From: UBA2966 sp965242505
Lineage (GTDB): Bacteria > Pseudomonadota > Alphaproteobacteria > UBA2966
NCBI GenBank assembly: GCA_965242505.1
Contig: OZ251449.1
Span: 682,001 to 746,000, forward strand
Direction: 5' to 3'
DNA length: 64,000 nucleotides
A program made the position numbers and the translations under genes. Numbering within the stretch: position 1 is the stretch's first letter; every line of letters begins with the position of its first letter. Under the pieces are notes generated by a model. It had not been told where the DNA came from and ran no database searches. It worked only from the letters and a program-made list of their open reading frames with translations. Shown here in pieces: positions 50,678 to 59,951 of this stretch.

Positions 50678-52087
50678 TTAGACGCTGTAATACATCGAGA
50701 ACTCGATGGGGTGGGTCGTCTGCTCGAAGGCGTACACCTCGTCCCACTTGAGCTCCATGTAGCCGTCGATGACGTCGTCGGTGAAGACGTCGCCCTTCTT
50801 GAGGAAGTCGCGGTCGGCGTCGAGCGATTCGAGCGCCTGGCGCAACGAACCGCATACCGTGGGAACGTCCTCCAGCTCCTCCGGCGGCAGATCGTACAGG
50901 TTCTTGTCCATCGGGTCGCCCGGGTGGATCCTGTTCTCGATCCCGTCGAGGCCCGCCATCAGCATGGCCGCGAAGGTGAGATAGGGGTTCGCGGCGGGGT
51001 CGGGGAAGCGGACTTCGACGCGCTTCCCTCCGGGGCTGGAGGCGTAGGGGATGCGGCAGGACGCCGAGCGGTTCCGCGCCGAATAGGCCAGCAGCACCGG
51101 CGCCTCGAAACCCGGCACCAGCCGCTTGTAGCTGTTGGTGGTCGGGTTGGAGAAGGCGTTGATCGCGCGGGCGTGCCTCATGATGCCGCCGATGTAATAG
51201 AGCGCGTTTTCCGACAGGTCCGCGTATCCGGCGCCGGCGAAGGTGTTGTCGTCGCCCCTCCAGATGGACTGGTGGGTGTGCATTCCCGAACCGTTGTCGT
51301 CCATGATGGGCTTGGGCATGAACGTCGCGCTTTTCCCGTACGAATGCGCCACGTTGTGCACGACGTACTTGTAGATCTGCATCATGTCGGCGGTGCGCAC
51401 GAGGTCCCCGCCCCGGATGCCGAGCTCGTTCTGCGACGGCGCGACTTCGTGGTGGTGCTTCTCGGTGTCGAGACCCATCTCGCGCATGATGGTGGTCATC
51501 TCGGCGCGCAGGTCGCCCATCGAGTCGACCGGCGGCACCGGGAAGTATCCGCCCTTGGCGGGGGGGCGGTGGCCGGTGTTGCCGCCCTCGAACCGCCGGT
51601 CGCTGTTGTACGGGCCTTCCTCCTGGTCGATGGCGTAGGAGCAGGCGTTCATGGCGACGTTGAAGCGCACGTCGTCGAACACGAAGAACTCCGCCTCGGG
51701 GCCGAACATGGCGCGGTCGCCGATCCCCGTGAAGCTGAGATGGGTCTCGGCCCGTTTGGCCAGCGACCGCGGGTCTCGCGAGTAGGCCTCGCCCGTCGTC
51801 GGCTCGATCACGTCGCAGAAGACGATCAGCGAGTTCTGGGCGGCGAAGGGGTCCATCGTCGCGGTTCCCGGGTCGGGCGCCAGCGTCATGTCGGACTGGC
51901 TGATGTCCTTCCATCCGGCGATGGACGAGCCGTCGAACATGACCCCGTCCTCGAACATCTCTTCGTCGACCATGTTCACGTCCATGGCGAGGTGCTGCCA
52001 CTTCCCCCGCGGGTCCGTGAAGCGCAGGTCTACGAACTTGACTTCATTGTCCTTGATCGACTCGAGGACCGAATTGGCGTCGGACAT
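50678..52087 (-). CDS. glnA: glutamine synthetase, type I
   Basis: A 469-residue enzyme, the standard length of bacterial GSI-beta, making glutamine from glutamate, ammonia and ATP. Motifs: VMFDGSSIAGWKDISQSDM, AEFFVFDDVRF, NGSGMHTHQSIWRGDD (ATP and metal binding) and the adenylylation site NLYDLPPEE. That Tyr is the target of GlnE, encoded at 29949-32927. It follows glnB by 52 bases, the usual glnB-glnA pair. Confidence 0.96.
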   Translation of the reverse strand: MSDANSVLESIKDNEVKFVDLRFTDPRGKWQHLAMDVNMVDEEMFEDGVMFDGSSIAGWKDISQSDMTLAPDPGTATMDPFAAQNSLIVFCDVIEPTTGEAYSRDPRSLAKRAETHLSFTGIGDRAMFGPEAEFFVFDDVRFNVAMNACSYAIDQEEGPYNSDRRFEGGNTGHRPPAKGGYFPVPPVDSMGDLRAEMTTIMREMGLDTEKHHHEVAPSQNELGIRGGDLVRTADMMQIYKYVVHNVAHSYGKSATFMPKPIMDDNGSGMHTHQSIWRGDDNTFAGAGYADLSENALYYIGGIMRHARAINAFSNPTTNSYKRLVPGFEAPVLLAYSARNRSASCRIPYASSPGGKRVEVRFPDPAANPYLTFAAMLMAGLDGIENRIHPGDPMDKNLYDLPPEELEDVPTVCGSLRQALESLDADRDFLKKGDVFTDDVIDGYMELKWDEVYAFEQTTHPIEFSMYYSV

Positions 52088-52139
52088 GGTTTCCCTTCCT
52101 TGTTTCCTGTCGTGTGTCGTCGCAATCCCGGGAGAGGCG

Positions 52140-52478
52140 TCAGATGGCTTCGGCTCCCGTTTCTCCCGTTCGTATCCTGATGGCCTCCTCGACGGACGAG
52201 ACGAATATCTTCCCGTCGCCGATCCGGCCCGTGTGGGCCGCCTGCCGTATGGCTTCGACCGCGCGCTCGAGCACGCTGTCCTCGAGCACGATCTCGATCT
52301 TCACCTTGGGCAGGAAATCCACCACGTACTCGGCGCCCCGGTAGAGCTCGGTATGGCCCTTCTGGCGGCCGAAGCCCTTGGCTTCCGTCACGGTTATCCC
52401 CTGCAACCCGATCTCGTGCAAGGCGTCCTTCACCTCGTCGAGCTTGAAGGGCTTGATGACGGCTTCGATCTTCTTCAT
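52140..52478 (-). CDS. glnB: nitrogen regulatory protein P-II
   Basis: A 112-residue PII signal protein. MKKIEAVIKPFKLDEVKDAL opens the fold. The T-loop KGHTELYRGAEYVVDFLPK contains the uridylylation Tyr51. The C-terminal GRIGDGKIFVSSVEEAIRIR completes the nucleotide site. It reports glutamine and 2-oxoglutarate levels to GlnE and other targets. Co-directional with and just upstream of glnA; GGAGA precedes the ATG. Confidence 0.96.
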   Translation of the reverse strand: MKKIEAVIKPFKLDEVKDALHEIGLQGITVTEAKGFGRQKGHTELYRGAEYVVDFLPKVKIEIVLEDSVLERAVEAIRQAAHTGRIGDGKIFVSSVEEAIRIRTGETGAEAI

Positions 52479-52592
52479 GGCGTCGGTTCTCCGTTGGCGG
52501 CCCGAAGCGGGGGCTGAACGATCGCCGCCGGCGGCGAGCCGGGCCGCGGCGGCGCCTCGATTCCGCGCGAGGCGGTTCCGGCCCGGCCCCCC

Positions 52593-53891
52593 TCAGAAGT
52601 CCTTGAGGAAGTACAGCACGCTGGCGGCCGCCAGCAACCACATGGCGATGTGCGTCTCGCCCGCCTTGCCGGTCAGCGCCCTGACCGCGACGTAGGCGGT
52701 GAAGCCGATGGCGATCCCGTTGGCGACGCTGAAGGTGAACGGCATCGCCACCGCGGCCAGGATCGCCGGGCCGTAGTCGCCGACGTCCTCCCAGTCGAGG
52801 TTCTTGAGGTTGCGGGCGAAGAACGTCGCCACGAACACCAGCGCCGGCGCCGCCGCCCATCCGGGGATGGTCTTGGCGAGGGGAGCCAGGAACAGGCACA
52901 GCAGGAACAACACCGCGCAGGTGACGGCCGTCAACCCGGTGCGCCCGCCCTCCTTGATGCCGGCGCCGCTCTCGATGTAGCTCGTGGTGGTGCTGGTGCC
53001 GACGAGGCTGCCCACGGCGCTGGCGATCGAGTCGGAGAACACCGCGCGGCCGATGCCCGCGACCTTGCCGTTCTCGTCCACCTTTCCCGCCATGTTGGCG
53101 ACCGCGGTCAGCGTTCCCGCGGTGTCGAAGAAATCGACGAACAGGAACGTCAGCACGACGATCACGAGGCCGAGCTCGAACACCCCGCCGACGTCGAGGG
53201 CGAGGAACGTCGGCGCCAGGCTCGGCGGGGCCCATGCGCCGCCGCCCCAGGTCGCATCGCCGGTGAGCAGGCCGACGCCGGTGATGGCCAGGATGCCGAT
53301 GACGATGGCGCCCGGAACCTTGCGCGCGTCGAGCACCATGATGACGATGAAACCGAGGCAGGCGAGGGCCGCGGTCGAGCTGGTCAGGTCGCCGATCGTC
53401 ACCAGGGTGGCGGGGTGGTCGACCACGATGCCGGCGTTGCGCAGGCCGATGATCGCGAGAAAGAAGCCGATCCCGGCGCTGACCCCGAAGCGCAGGCTCG
53501 TCGGCACCGCCTCGATGATCCACTGCCGGAACCTGGTGGCGCTCAGGGCGATGAACAGGATGCCGGAGCAGAACACCGCGCCCAGCGCGACCTGCCAGGC
53601 ATGGCCCATGCCGATGACCACGCCGTAGGTGAAGAAGGCGTTGAGGCCCATGCCGGGCGCCAGCGCCACCGGCCAGTTGGCCCACAGGCCCATGATCCCG
53701 GTGCCGACTACCGCGGCGATGATGGTGGCGGTGAAGACGGCGCCGAAATCCATCCCCGCGTCCTGGAGGATCAGCGGGTTGACGACGATGATGTAGGCCA
53801 TCGTCAGGAAGGTGGCGGCGCCGGCGACGATCTCCCGCCGCGCCGTGGTTCCATTCTCCTGGAGCTTGAAGTGCCGATCGATGAAGTTCAC
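52593..53891 (-). CDS. NCS2 family purine/xanthine-type permease (AzgA-like)
   Basis: A 432-residue membrane protein with about 13 hydrophobic segments. It begins with FKLQENGTTARREIVAGAAT and has MAYIIVVNPLILQDAGMDFG, ALAPGMGLNAFFTYGVV, FLFVDFFDTAGTLTAVANMA and GTSTTTSYIESGAGIKEGGR, the signature blocks of the adenine/guanine/hypoxanthine branch of NCS2 transporters. It is upstream of glnB on the same strand with a 114-base gap, so purine-nitrogen uptake may be under nitrogen control, though no sigma-54 site is seen. Confidence 0.9.
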   Translation of the reverse strand: MNFIDRHFKLQENGTTARREIVAGAATFLTMAYIIVVNPLILQDAGMDFGAVFTATIIAAVVGTGIMGLWANWPVALAPGMGLNAFFTYGVVIGMGHAWQVALGAVFCSGILFIALSATRFRQWIIEAVPTSLRFGVSAGIGFFLAIIGLRNAGIVVDHPATLVTIGDLTSSTAALACLGFIVIMVLDARKVPGAIVIGILAITGVGLLTGDATWGGGAWAPPSLAPTFLALDVGGVFELGLVIVVLTFLFVDFFDTAGTLTAVANMAGKVDENGKVAGIGRAVFSDSIASAVGSLVGTSTTTSYIESGAGIKEGGRTGLTAVTCAVLFLLCLFLAPLAKTIPGWAAAPALVFVATFFARNLKNLDWEDVGDYGPAILAAVAMPFTFSVANGIAIGFTAYVAVRALTGKAGETHIAMWLLAAASVLYFLKDF

Positions 53892-54260
53892 TGGATGCCT
53901 CTCCCTGGATCGAGGATCGTCGAAGCGCGGCCCGAAGACTGAACCAAAACCTTCGTTCTTTCAACATGCCGGGCGCCGGGCCGCCGCCGGCCCGCCCGTG
54001 CCCGGTCGCGGGAAGGGCGCCCGGGAGCGTGCTTTTCCCGATCGGCGATGCACTCCGCCCAGCTCATCCCGGATTCATGCCTGAAACGTGCAAGGTGTGC
54101 AAGAGAAAAATTCCCATAACGATCAAATTTTCGTGATCCAAGAGAATGGCGAGCCGGGAGCGCCGCCTCCCGGGCTGAGGACCTTATCACGGTTGCGCGC
54201 GTGCTTTCCACCGTCGCCTCGACGCCGACGGCGGATGCCGGCCGGCCGCCGCTCGCCGCG
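53892..54260. other. intergenic region upstream of the permease gene
   Basis: 370 bases between the hydantoinase operon end and the permease start. It contains an unusually A+T-rich block (about 54100-54145) and the repeated word TTGCACACCTTGCAC read on the minus strand, a possible control region for the permease. An imperfect hairpin (54148-54177, arms AGCCGGGAG and CTCCCGGGCT) may terminate the hydantoinase operon. No gene seen. Confidence 0.5.
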
Positions 54261-56330
54261 TCAGGTTTCCGGGGACGGGCCGACCGCGAGCGGCGGGTCC
54301 TGGGCGGCGCGCCGCCGCAACGGGCGCAGGCGCACCGGACTTCCCTCCGCGACCCGGAGTTGCCTCCGGCCCCACGAGTCCAGCGAGACCGCGTCCGGCG
54401 GCATCTCGTCGGCGGCGCGCGCCCACCCCCGCAACGGGACGGGGACGGCGCCCAGCGCCTCCGCCAGGTCGTCGTCGCGCAGGCCGAGTTCGGCCGCGGT
54501 CCGGGGATGGATGCGGAACACCCGGCGCCGGCCGAGATCGCCGACGAGCGAGTCGTCCTCCCCGACGACGGCCAGCTCGCGCCAATCGGGCCGTTGGGCC
54601 GTTCGCAGGGCCTCGGTCGCTTCGGCGTCGAGGTCTCCCGCGTCCGACACGACGACGCCGTACGCGTCGCGGGCCGCTGCGGCGGAGAGGAACCCGTGGG
54701 CGACGTCGGCGGCCACGAGCTCGGGTTCGCGCTCGCGCGGCGGCCCGTAGCCGCCGCCGCCCGCCGTGTGGGCCACCACGACGTCGCCGCGGGACAGAGG
54801 GACGCCGCTCGCCTTGCCCGGCGTGGCGAGGGCGGCGGCCTCGCCGTTTCCCGAGCGGATGGCGTAGGCGTTGGGCGCGCCGCTGGCGCCGCCGAGCACG
54901 CCGAACGGCGGCACGATGGCCCGGTCCGACACCAGCGAGAACGTCGCCTGCCGGCCCAGCGCCCTGATCTCGAGTCGGAGGCCGAATCCGCCGCGCCGGC
55001 GCCCGTGTCCGCACGAATCGGCGAGGATCTCCTCGCGCACGACCTCCAGCGGGAAATGCGTCTCGATGGCCTCGGCGGGCAGGATCGGCTGGTTGTCGGC
55101 CCAGTCGACGGTTCCGAACACGGACGACCCGTCGTGTTCCGCGAAACCGCCGGCGCCGCCCACCGGAACTTCGTAGAAGACGTAGTCGCGCCCGGTGCGG
55201 TCGTCCACGCCTCCGATCAGGGTGTGGTTGGACGTCCCCTGCATGTCGCCCGCCATGCGTTCGGGCATCGCCGCCGCCAGCGCGGCCGCGGTCAGGGTGA
55301 TCGTGCGGCGGCGAATTTCCGCGTGCGCGCCGCAGGGCGCCGGCGGGACGGCGTTGACGACGGTGCCGGGCGCGGCCGTGAAGGAGAGGGGGGCGAAGAC
55401 GCCCTGGTTGATCGGGTCGTCGGGGTCGAGGAAGGCCTTGAGCGCGATCACCGCGCCGGCGGCGCTGACGGCGAGCGAAGCGTTGACCACGCCGGCGACC
55501 TGTTTCGAGGAGCCGGAGAAGTCGATGCGCATGGCGTCGTCCTCGACGGTCAGCGCGAGGCGGAGGAGCACCGGGTCGAAGACGCCGTCGTGATAGAACT
55601 CGAGATAGTCCTCGGCGTGGTAGACGCCGTCGGGAAGCGCGCGGATGCGCTCGCGCATGCGCCGCTCGGTCCGCGCGATGTTGCGGTCGACGCAGGCGGC
55701 GACGTCCTCCAGGCCGTGGCGGTCGAGGATCTCCCGGACGCGGCTCTCCGCCACGCGGCAGGTGGACAGCATGGCGCGGAAATCGCCCTTGCGGTTCTCG
55801 GGCACCCGCATGTTGTTGAACAGGAGGTCCAGCGCGGCCCGGTTGGGTTCGCCCCGTTCGTGGATCCTGATCGGCGGGATGCGCACGCCTTCCTGCAGGA
55901 TCTCGGTCGCCAGGCCGGACATGCTGCCGGGCGCCATGCCGCCGACGTCGTCCCAGTGCGAGCGGTTGGCGGCGAAGAAGACCGCCGCGCCGTCCTCGAA
56001 GATCGGATAGAGCATGGTGACGTCGTTGAGGTGCGTTCCGCCCCGGTAGGCGTCGTTCATCAGGAAGACGTCGCCGGGATGGACGTCGCCGCCGTAGGTC
56101 TCCAGGATCGCCTCGACGGTCCACGGCATGGGCACCACGTGAACCGGCAGGTCTTCCCGCGACTGGGCGACGAGGCGCCCTTCGCCGTCGAACAGCGCGC
56201 ACGAGAAGTCCTTCATCTCGGTGATGGTCACGGAGTAGGCGGCGCGGATCATGGTCGCGCGCATTTCGCGCACGACGGCGATCAGCCGTTCGGTGACGAC
56301 CTCGACGGCGATGGGGTCGAGCCCGCTCAT
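54261..56330 (-). CDS. hydantoinase/oxoprolinase B-type subunit (HyuB)
   Basis: A 689-residue protein of the hydantoinase B/oxoprolinase family. The family head is MSGLDPIAVEVVTERLIAVV, followed by EMKDFSCALFDGEGRLVAQS, MNDAYRGGTHLNDVTMLYPI and FAANRSHWDDVGGMAPGSM. C-terminal blocks include GGGYGPPRERE. It works with HyuA to open a cyclic amide using ATP; substrates in the family include 5-oxoproline, N-methylhydantoin and acetone-related compounds. Its start overlaps the HyuA stop (ATGA). About 110 residues at the C-terminus are poorly conserved. Confidence 0.88.
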   Translation of the reverse strand: MSGLDPIAVEVVTERLIAVVREMRATMIRAAYSVTITEMKDFSCALFDGEGRLVAQSREDLPVHVVPMPWTVEAILETYGGDVHPGDVFLMNDAYRGGTHLNDVTMLYPIFEDGAAVFFAANRSHWDDVGGMAPGSMSGLATEILQEGVRIPPIRIHERGEPNRAALDLLFNNMRVPENRKGDFRAMLSTCRVAESRVREILDRHGLEDVAACVDRNIARTERRMRERIRALPDGVYHAEDYLEFYHDGVFDPVLLRLALTVEDDAMRIDFSGSSKQVAGVVNASLAVSAAGAVIALKAFLDPDDPINQGVFAPLSFTAAPGTVVNAVPPAPCGAHAEIRRRTITLTAAALAAAMPERMAGDMQGTSNHTLIGGVDDRTGRDYVFYEVPVGGAGGFAEHDGSSVFGTVDWADNQPILPAEAIETHFPLEVVREEILADSCGHGRRRGGFGLRLEIRALGRQATFSLVSDRAIVPPFGVLGGASGAPNAYAIRSGNGEAAALATPGKASGVPLSRGDVVVAHTAGGGGYGPPREREPELVAADVAHGFLSAAAARDAYGVVVSDAGDLDAEATEALRTAQRPDWRELAVVGEDDSLVGDLGRRRVFRIHPRTAAELGLRDDDLAEALGAVPVPLRGWARAADEMPPDAVSLDSWGRRQLRVAEGSPVRLRPLRRRAAQDPPLAVGPSPET

Positions 56331-58360
56331 TTCCTCCCGACCTCGAGCCGCAGATTGCCTCGCGGGTCCACGCGCAGGACGTCGGAGGGCCAGACCACCG
56401 TGACGGACCCCGTCTCCTCGACGATCGCCGGCCCCCGGATCTCCGAGTTCCGGGGCAGCCGGCGCCGCGCATGGACGGGGCAGTCCACGGCGCGGCCGCG
56501 GAAACGGACGGAACGGGTCCCGCGGGGCGCCGCCGAACCCTCCGTCGGGGCTTCGCAACCGATGTCCGGCGGGTCGACCGGCAACACCGCCGATATCCGC
56601 GCGTTCACCAGCTCCACCGGCTCGCCGGCGTCGGAATGGCCGAAGGCGGCCTGGTGGGCGGCGTGGAATTCCGCGGCGAGCATTGCGGGGTCCGGCGGGT
56701 CGGTCGCGCACTCGAGGTTGAGCGTGGACGACTGCCCGACGTAGCGCGCATCGATGGAGCGCTCGAATTCGAGATCCGCGACGGGCAGGCGATCGGCCTC
56801 GAACTCGTTCACGCCGTCGGCCCGAAGCCCGGCGTGGACGGCCGCCAGCTCCGACGCCTCCATGTCCGAGAGGCGGCGCACCATGGTGCGCGCGAAATCC
56901 CGCTTCAGCGGCGAGAGCAGAAGCCCCAGCGCCGAGAGGTTGCCCGGATGGGGCGGGATCAGGACCGAGGCCATCCCCAGCTCGCTGGCGAGCTCGGAGG
57001 CGAACATGGGACCGGCGCCGCCGTAGGCGAGCAGCGTGAAGTCGCGCGGGTCGCGGCCTCGGTACACCGACACCTCGCGGATCGTACCCGCCATCTTCAC
57101 CGTCGCCAGATGGATGATGCCCTCCGCCAGCTCCATGGCGTCCAGGCCCGGCAGGGAGGCCTTCAGGCGGCCGATGGCGGCTTCCGCGAGACCCGGGTGG
57201 AGCGCGATCTCGCCCGACAACCGGTCTTCGGCGCCGAGACGGTTGAGCAGAAGGTTCGCGTCGGTGACCGTGGGCGCCTCGCCGCCCAGCCCGTAGCAGG
57301 CCGGACCGGGCCGCGCGCCGGCGCTTTCGGGTCCGACCCGCAGCGTCTCGCCGGAGGCGCTGGCGATGCTGCCGCCGCCGGCCCCCACGGTAACGACGTC
57401 CACCTGCGGGATGCGCGTCGGATAGCCGGCGATGCGGCCTTCGGTCGTGCGCCGGATCTTCCCGTCCTCGATCAGGGCCACGTCCGTGCTGGTCCCGCCC
57501 ATGTCGCAGGTGACGACGTTGGCGATGCCCGCGTCGAGGGCGATGGCGCGCGCTCCGGCGACGCCGGCGGCGGGTCCCGACAGGATGGTGGCCGCCGGGA
57601 GCCGGCGGGCGGCCCGCGCCGTCATGACCCCGCCGCTCGAATGCATGACCAGCATCGGACGGGCGTGGCCCCCGTCGGACAGGCGGTCCTCCACCGAGCC
57701 CAGGTAACGGTCCATCGTCGGCGCCACCGCCGCGTTCAGCACCGTGGTGCTGAAGCGCTCGTATTCGCGGTATTCCGGGGCCACCGACGACGACGTCGAG
57801 ATCGGGGCGCCGCCGGCCGTCTCGGCGAGCATGTCTCGCGCGGCCTCTTCGTTCGCGGGGTTGGCGTAGGCGTGAAGGAAGCATACGGCCCAGGCGTCAT
57901 AGGACGCCGGGTCGCAGGACGCGAGCGCCGCGCGCAGGCCGTCGGCGTCGACCGCGCGGCCGACGGAGCCGTCCGCGTAGGTGCGCTCGGCGACCTCGAA
58001 ACGGTCCGGGCGCGGGATCAACGGGGGCGGTTTCACGAGCTTGAGATCGTAGAGCTTGGCGCGCTCGCCGCGGCCGATCTCGATGACGTCGCGGAACCCC
58101 TCGGTGGTGAGCAGGGCGACGCGGCCTCCCTTGCCTTCGAGGATGGCGTTCGTCGCCACGGTGGCGCCGTGCAGCACGCGCTCGACCTTGCCCAGGTCGG
58201 CGCCGACCTTGGCCAGCGCGTTCATGAAGGCGGCGGCCTGGTTGCGCGGGTCCGAGGGGACCTTGGCGACCAGCGTCCGCCGTTCGGCGCGGTCGAACAG
58301 CACGACGTCGGTGAACGTGCCGCCCACGTCCACGCCGACGGAAAACGGGCTCCGGTCCAT
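56327..58360 (-). CDS. hydantoinase/oxoprolinase A-type subunit (HyuA)
   Basis: A 677-residue protein with the ASKHA-type ATP-binding signature near its start (GVDVGGTFTDVVLFDRAERR), then VATNAILEGKGGRVALLTTE, VTCDMGGTSTDVALIEDGKI, TVGAGGGSIASASGETLRVG and LLAYGGAGPMFASELASELG. It is the ATP-dependent partner of HyuB. Downstream of the amidase gene by 25 bases on the same strand. Confidence 0.9.
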   Translation of the reverse strand: MDRSPFSVGVDVGGTFTDVVLFDRAERRTLVAKVPSDPRNQAAAFMNALAKVGADLGKVERVLHGATVATNAILEGKGGRVALLTTEGFRDVIEIGRGERAKLYDLKLVKPPPLIPRPDRFEVAERTYADGSVGRAVDADGLRAALASCDPASYDAWAVCFLHAYANPANEEAARDMLAETAGGAPISTSSSVAPEYREYERFSTTVLNAAVAPTMDRYLGSVEDRLSDGGHARPMLVMHSSGGVMTARAARRLPAATILSGPAAGVAGARAIALDAGIANVVTCDMGGTSTDVALIEDGKIRRTTEGRIAGYPTRIPQVDVVTVGAGGGSIASASGETLRVGPESAGARPGPACYGLGGEAPTVTDANLLLNRLGAEDRLSGEIALHPGLAEAAIGRLKASLPGLDAMELAEGIIHLATVKMAGTIREVSVYRGRDPRDFTLLAYGGAGPMFASELASELGMASVLIPPHPGNLSALGLLLSPLKRDFARTMVRRLSDMEASELAAVHAGLRADGVNEFEADRLPVADLEFERSIDARYVGQSSTLNLECATDPPDPAMLAAEFHAAHQAAFGHSDAGEPVELVNARISAVLPVDPPDIGCEAPTEGSAAPRGTRSVRFRGRAVDCPVHARRRLPRNSEIRGPAIVEETGSVTVVWPSDVLRVDPRGNLRLEVGRK

Positions 58361-58385
58361 CGCCGCGTCGACTCCCCGCGGCGGC

Positions 58386-59726
58386 TCAGCGGGCGGCGGG
58401 CGCGGGCATGGGATCGAGCCGCCCCTCGACCCAGGCCGCGGCCTCGATCAGGCGGGTTTCGTCGAAGGGCCGCCCCACGAGCTGCAGGCCCACGGGCAGG
58501 CCCTCGTCGCCGAGTCCGGCGGGAACCGTGAAGCAGGGCCAGCCCAGCACCGTCCACGGCGTCTGGCACAGGCGGGGGCCGATGGAGCTCCGGTCCGGCG
58601 CGACCTCGGACGCGGACGGCAGGACGAGGCCGTCGACGCCCTCGATCATGGCCTCCAGCCGGCGCCGAACGCGGCGGCGGAGGCGCTGGGCGCGCACGTA
58701 GGCCGTCGCCGGGACGGCCGATCCGACGTCGAGTTGCGCCAGCAGGCCGGGCGCGAAGTGCTCGCGATGCCTAGCCACGTTGTCCGCCTGGGTCGCCGCG
58801 GCCTCGACGATCAGGATCGTGGTGTGCAGGGAGAGGAGCAGTTCCAGCGGCGCGGGCAGCCGCGCCCGCCGGATCCCGGCGCCCGCCCCGGCGAGGCGGT
58901 CGACGGCGGCGGAGACGCGATCCGCGACGCCGCGGCTGGAGACCTCCAGGAAATCCTCGAGCAGGAGCAGGCGCGGCGGGCGGTCCGCGGCCCCGGCGGG
59001 GAGGTCGAAGGCGGCCCGGCTCGCGGTGGCCTGGTCCAGCGGGTCCGGACCGGAGATCGCGGCCCCGAACAGCGCCGCGTCCGCGACGCTCCGTCCCATC
59101 GCGCCGATCATGTCGAAGGAATGGGAGCGGGGCAGAAGGCCGCGGCGGCTCACGCGGCCGAAGGTCGGGGTGAAGCCGACGATCCCCATGTAGGCCGCGG
59201 GACGGATCACCGAGCCGCCGGTCTGGGTGCCGAGGGCGATGGGCGCCATGCGGTCGGCGACGGCCGCGGCCGAGCCGCTCGACGAGCCGCTGGCCGTGCG
59301 CCCGAGGTCCCAGGGGTTGCGCGTCCGCGACGGGTCGCGGCCGGCGAACTGGGTGGTCTCGACCTTGCCCAGGACGATGGCGCCGGCGGCGCGGAGTCTG
59401 GCGACGCACGTCGCGTCGCGGCCGGGGTTGAACGTCCGCAGCGGCGCGAAGCCTCCCGCGGTCGGCAGGCGTTCGGTGAGGATCAGGTCCTTGACGCCGA
59501 CGGGGACGCCGCACAACGGACCCGCCGATTCGTCCGCGTAGGCGCGTTCCGCGGACCGGGCGGCGTCGCGGGCGCCGTCCCCGTCCACGCGGACCCAGGC
59601 CCGGATCGTCGGTTCCCGGTCGTCGATGCGGTCGAGCAGGGCGTCGACGTAGTCGACGGGCGACAGCGCGCCCGACCGCATCCGGGCGAGCGCTTCGGTC
59701 GCCGTGAGGTCGGAGAGGCCGGTCAT
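58386..59726 (-). CDS. amidase signature family hydrolase (AtzE/GatA-like)
   Basis: A 446-residue amidase. The catalytic Lys is in GVPVGVKDLILTE, the cis-Ser in TASGSSSGSAAAVADRM and the nucleophile Ser in LGTQTGGSVIRPAAYMG. Its start overlaps the stop of the 62-residue gene upstream (ATGA). This arrangement recalls the AtzG-AtzE pair and GatC-GatA, in which a small helper protein binds the amidase. With the hydantoinase-like genes it would complete ring opening and hydrolysis of a cyclic urea or amide. Confidence 0.88.
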   Translation of the reverse strand: MTGLSDLTATEALARMRSGALSPVDYVDALLDRIDDREPTIRAWVRVDGDGARDAARSAERAYADESAGPLCGVPVGVKDLILTERLPTAGGFAPLRTFNPGRDATCVARLRAAGAIVLGKVETTQFAGRDPSRTRNPWDLGRTASGSSSGSAAAVADRMAPIALGTQTGGSVIRPAAYMGIVGFTPTFGRVSRRGLLPRSHSFDMIGAMGRSVADAALFGAAISGPDPLDQATASRAAFDLPAGAADRPPRLLLLEDFLEVSSRGVADRVSAAVDRLAGAGAGIRRARLPAPLELLLSLHTTILIVEAAATQADNVARHREHFAPGLLAQLDVGSAVPATAYVRAQRLRRRVRRRLEAMIEGVDGLVLPSASEVAPDRSSIGPRLCQTPWTVLGWPCFTVPAGLGDEGLPVGLQLVGRPFDETRLIEAAAWVEGRLDPMPAPAAR

Positions 59727-59911
59727 GCGCCGTGCGCGGGCGGGCCCATGAAGTCGGGGTCCTCGTCGTCGAGCGTCATGGGTTCGTCCAGCACCATCGC
59801 CAGTTGCCTGGCGGCGTCGTCGATTTCGGAGGCGAGTTCCGCCACCCGTTCCTCGCCGAGCCTGGCGAGGAGCGCGCGCCGCAGGTCGGCCGCTGCGTCT
59901 TCGGGAGACAT
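59723..59911 (-). CDS. small GatC/AtzG-like helper protein (predicted)
   Basis: A 62-residue acidic protein: two helices (RRALLARLGEERVAELASEI, DDAARQLAMVLDEP) and a Pro/Asp-rich tail DDEDPDFMGPPAHGA. Known GatC and AtzG proteins are similarly small, helical at the front with an extended tail that wraps around the amidase. The gene is translationally coupled to the amidase by an ATGA overlap. Assignment is by architecture and context, not by a clear motif. Confidence 0.6.
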   Translation of the reverse strand: MSPEDAAADLRRALLARLGEERVAELASEIDDAARQLAMVLDEPMTLDDEDPDFMGPPAHGA

Positions 59912-59951
59912 CCGTCGGGCGCCTCGTGGCGATGCCGGTCGGCGAGGGCGG

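Noticed and set aside
52479..54140. Sigma-54 (NtrC) promoter before glnB or the permease
   Set aside because: The closest match, TTGCACACCTTGCAC at about 54090, has the GG and GC elements two bases too close. Nothing better lies in the glnB leader.
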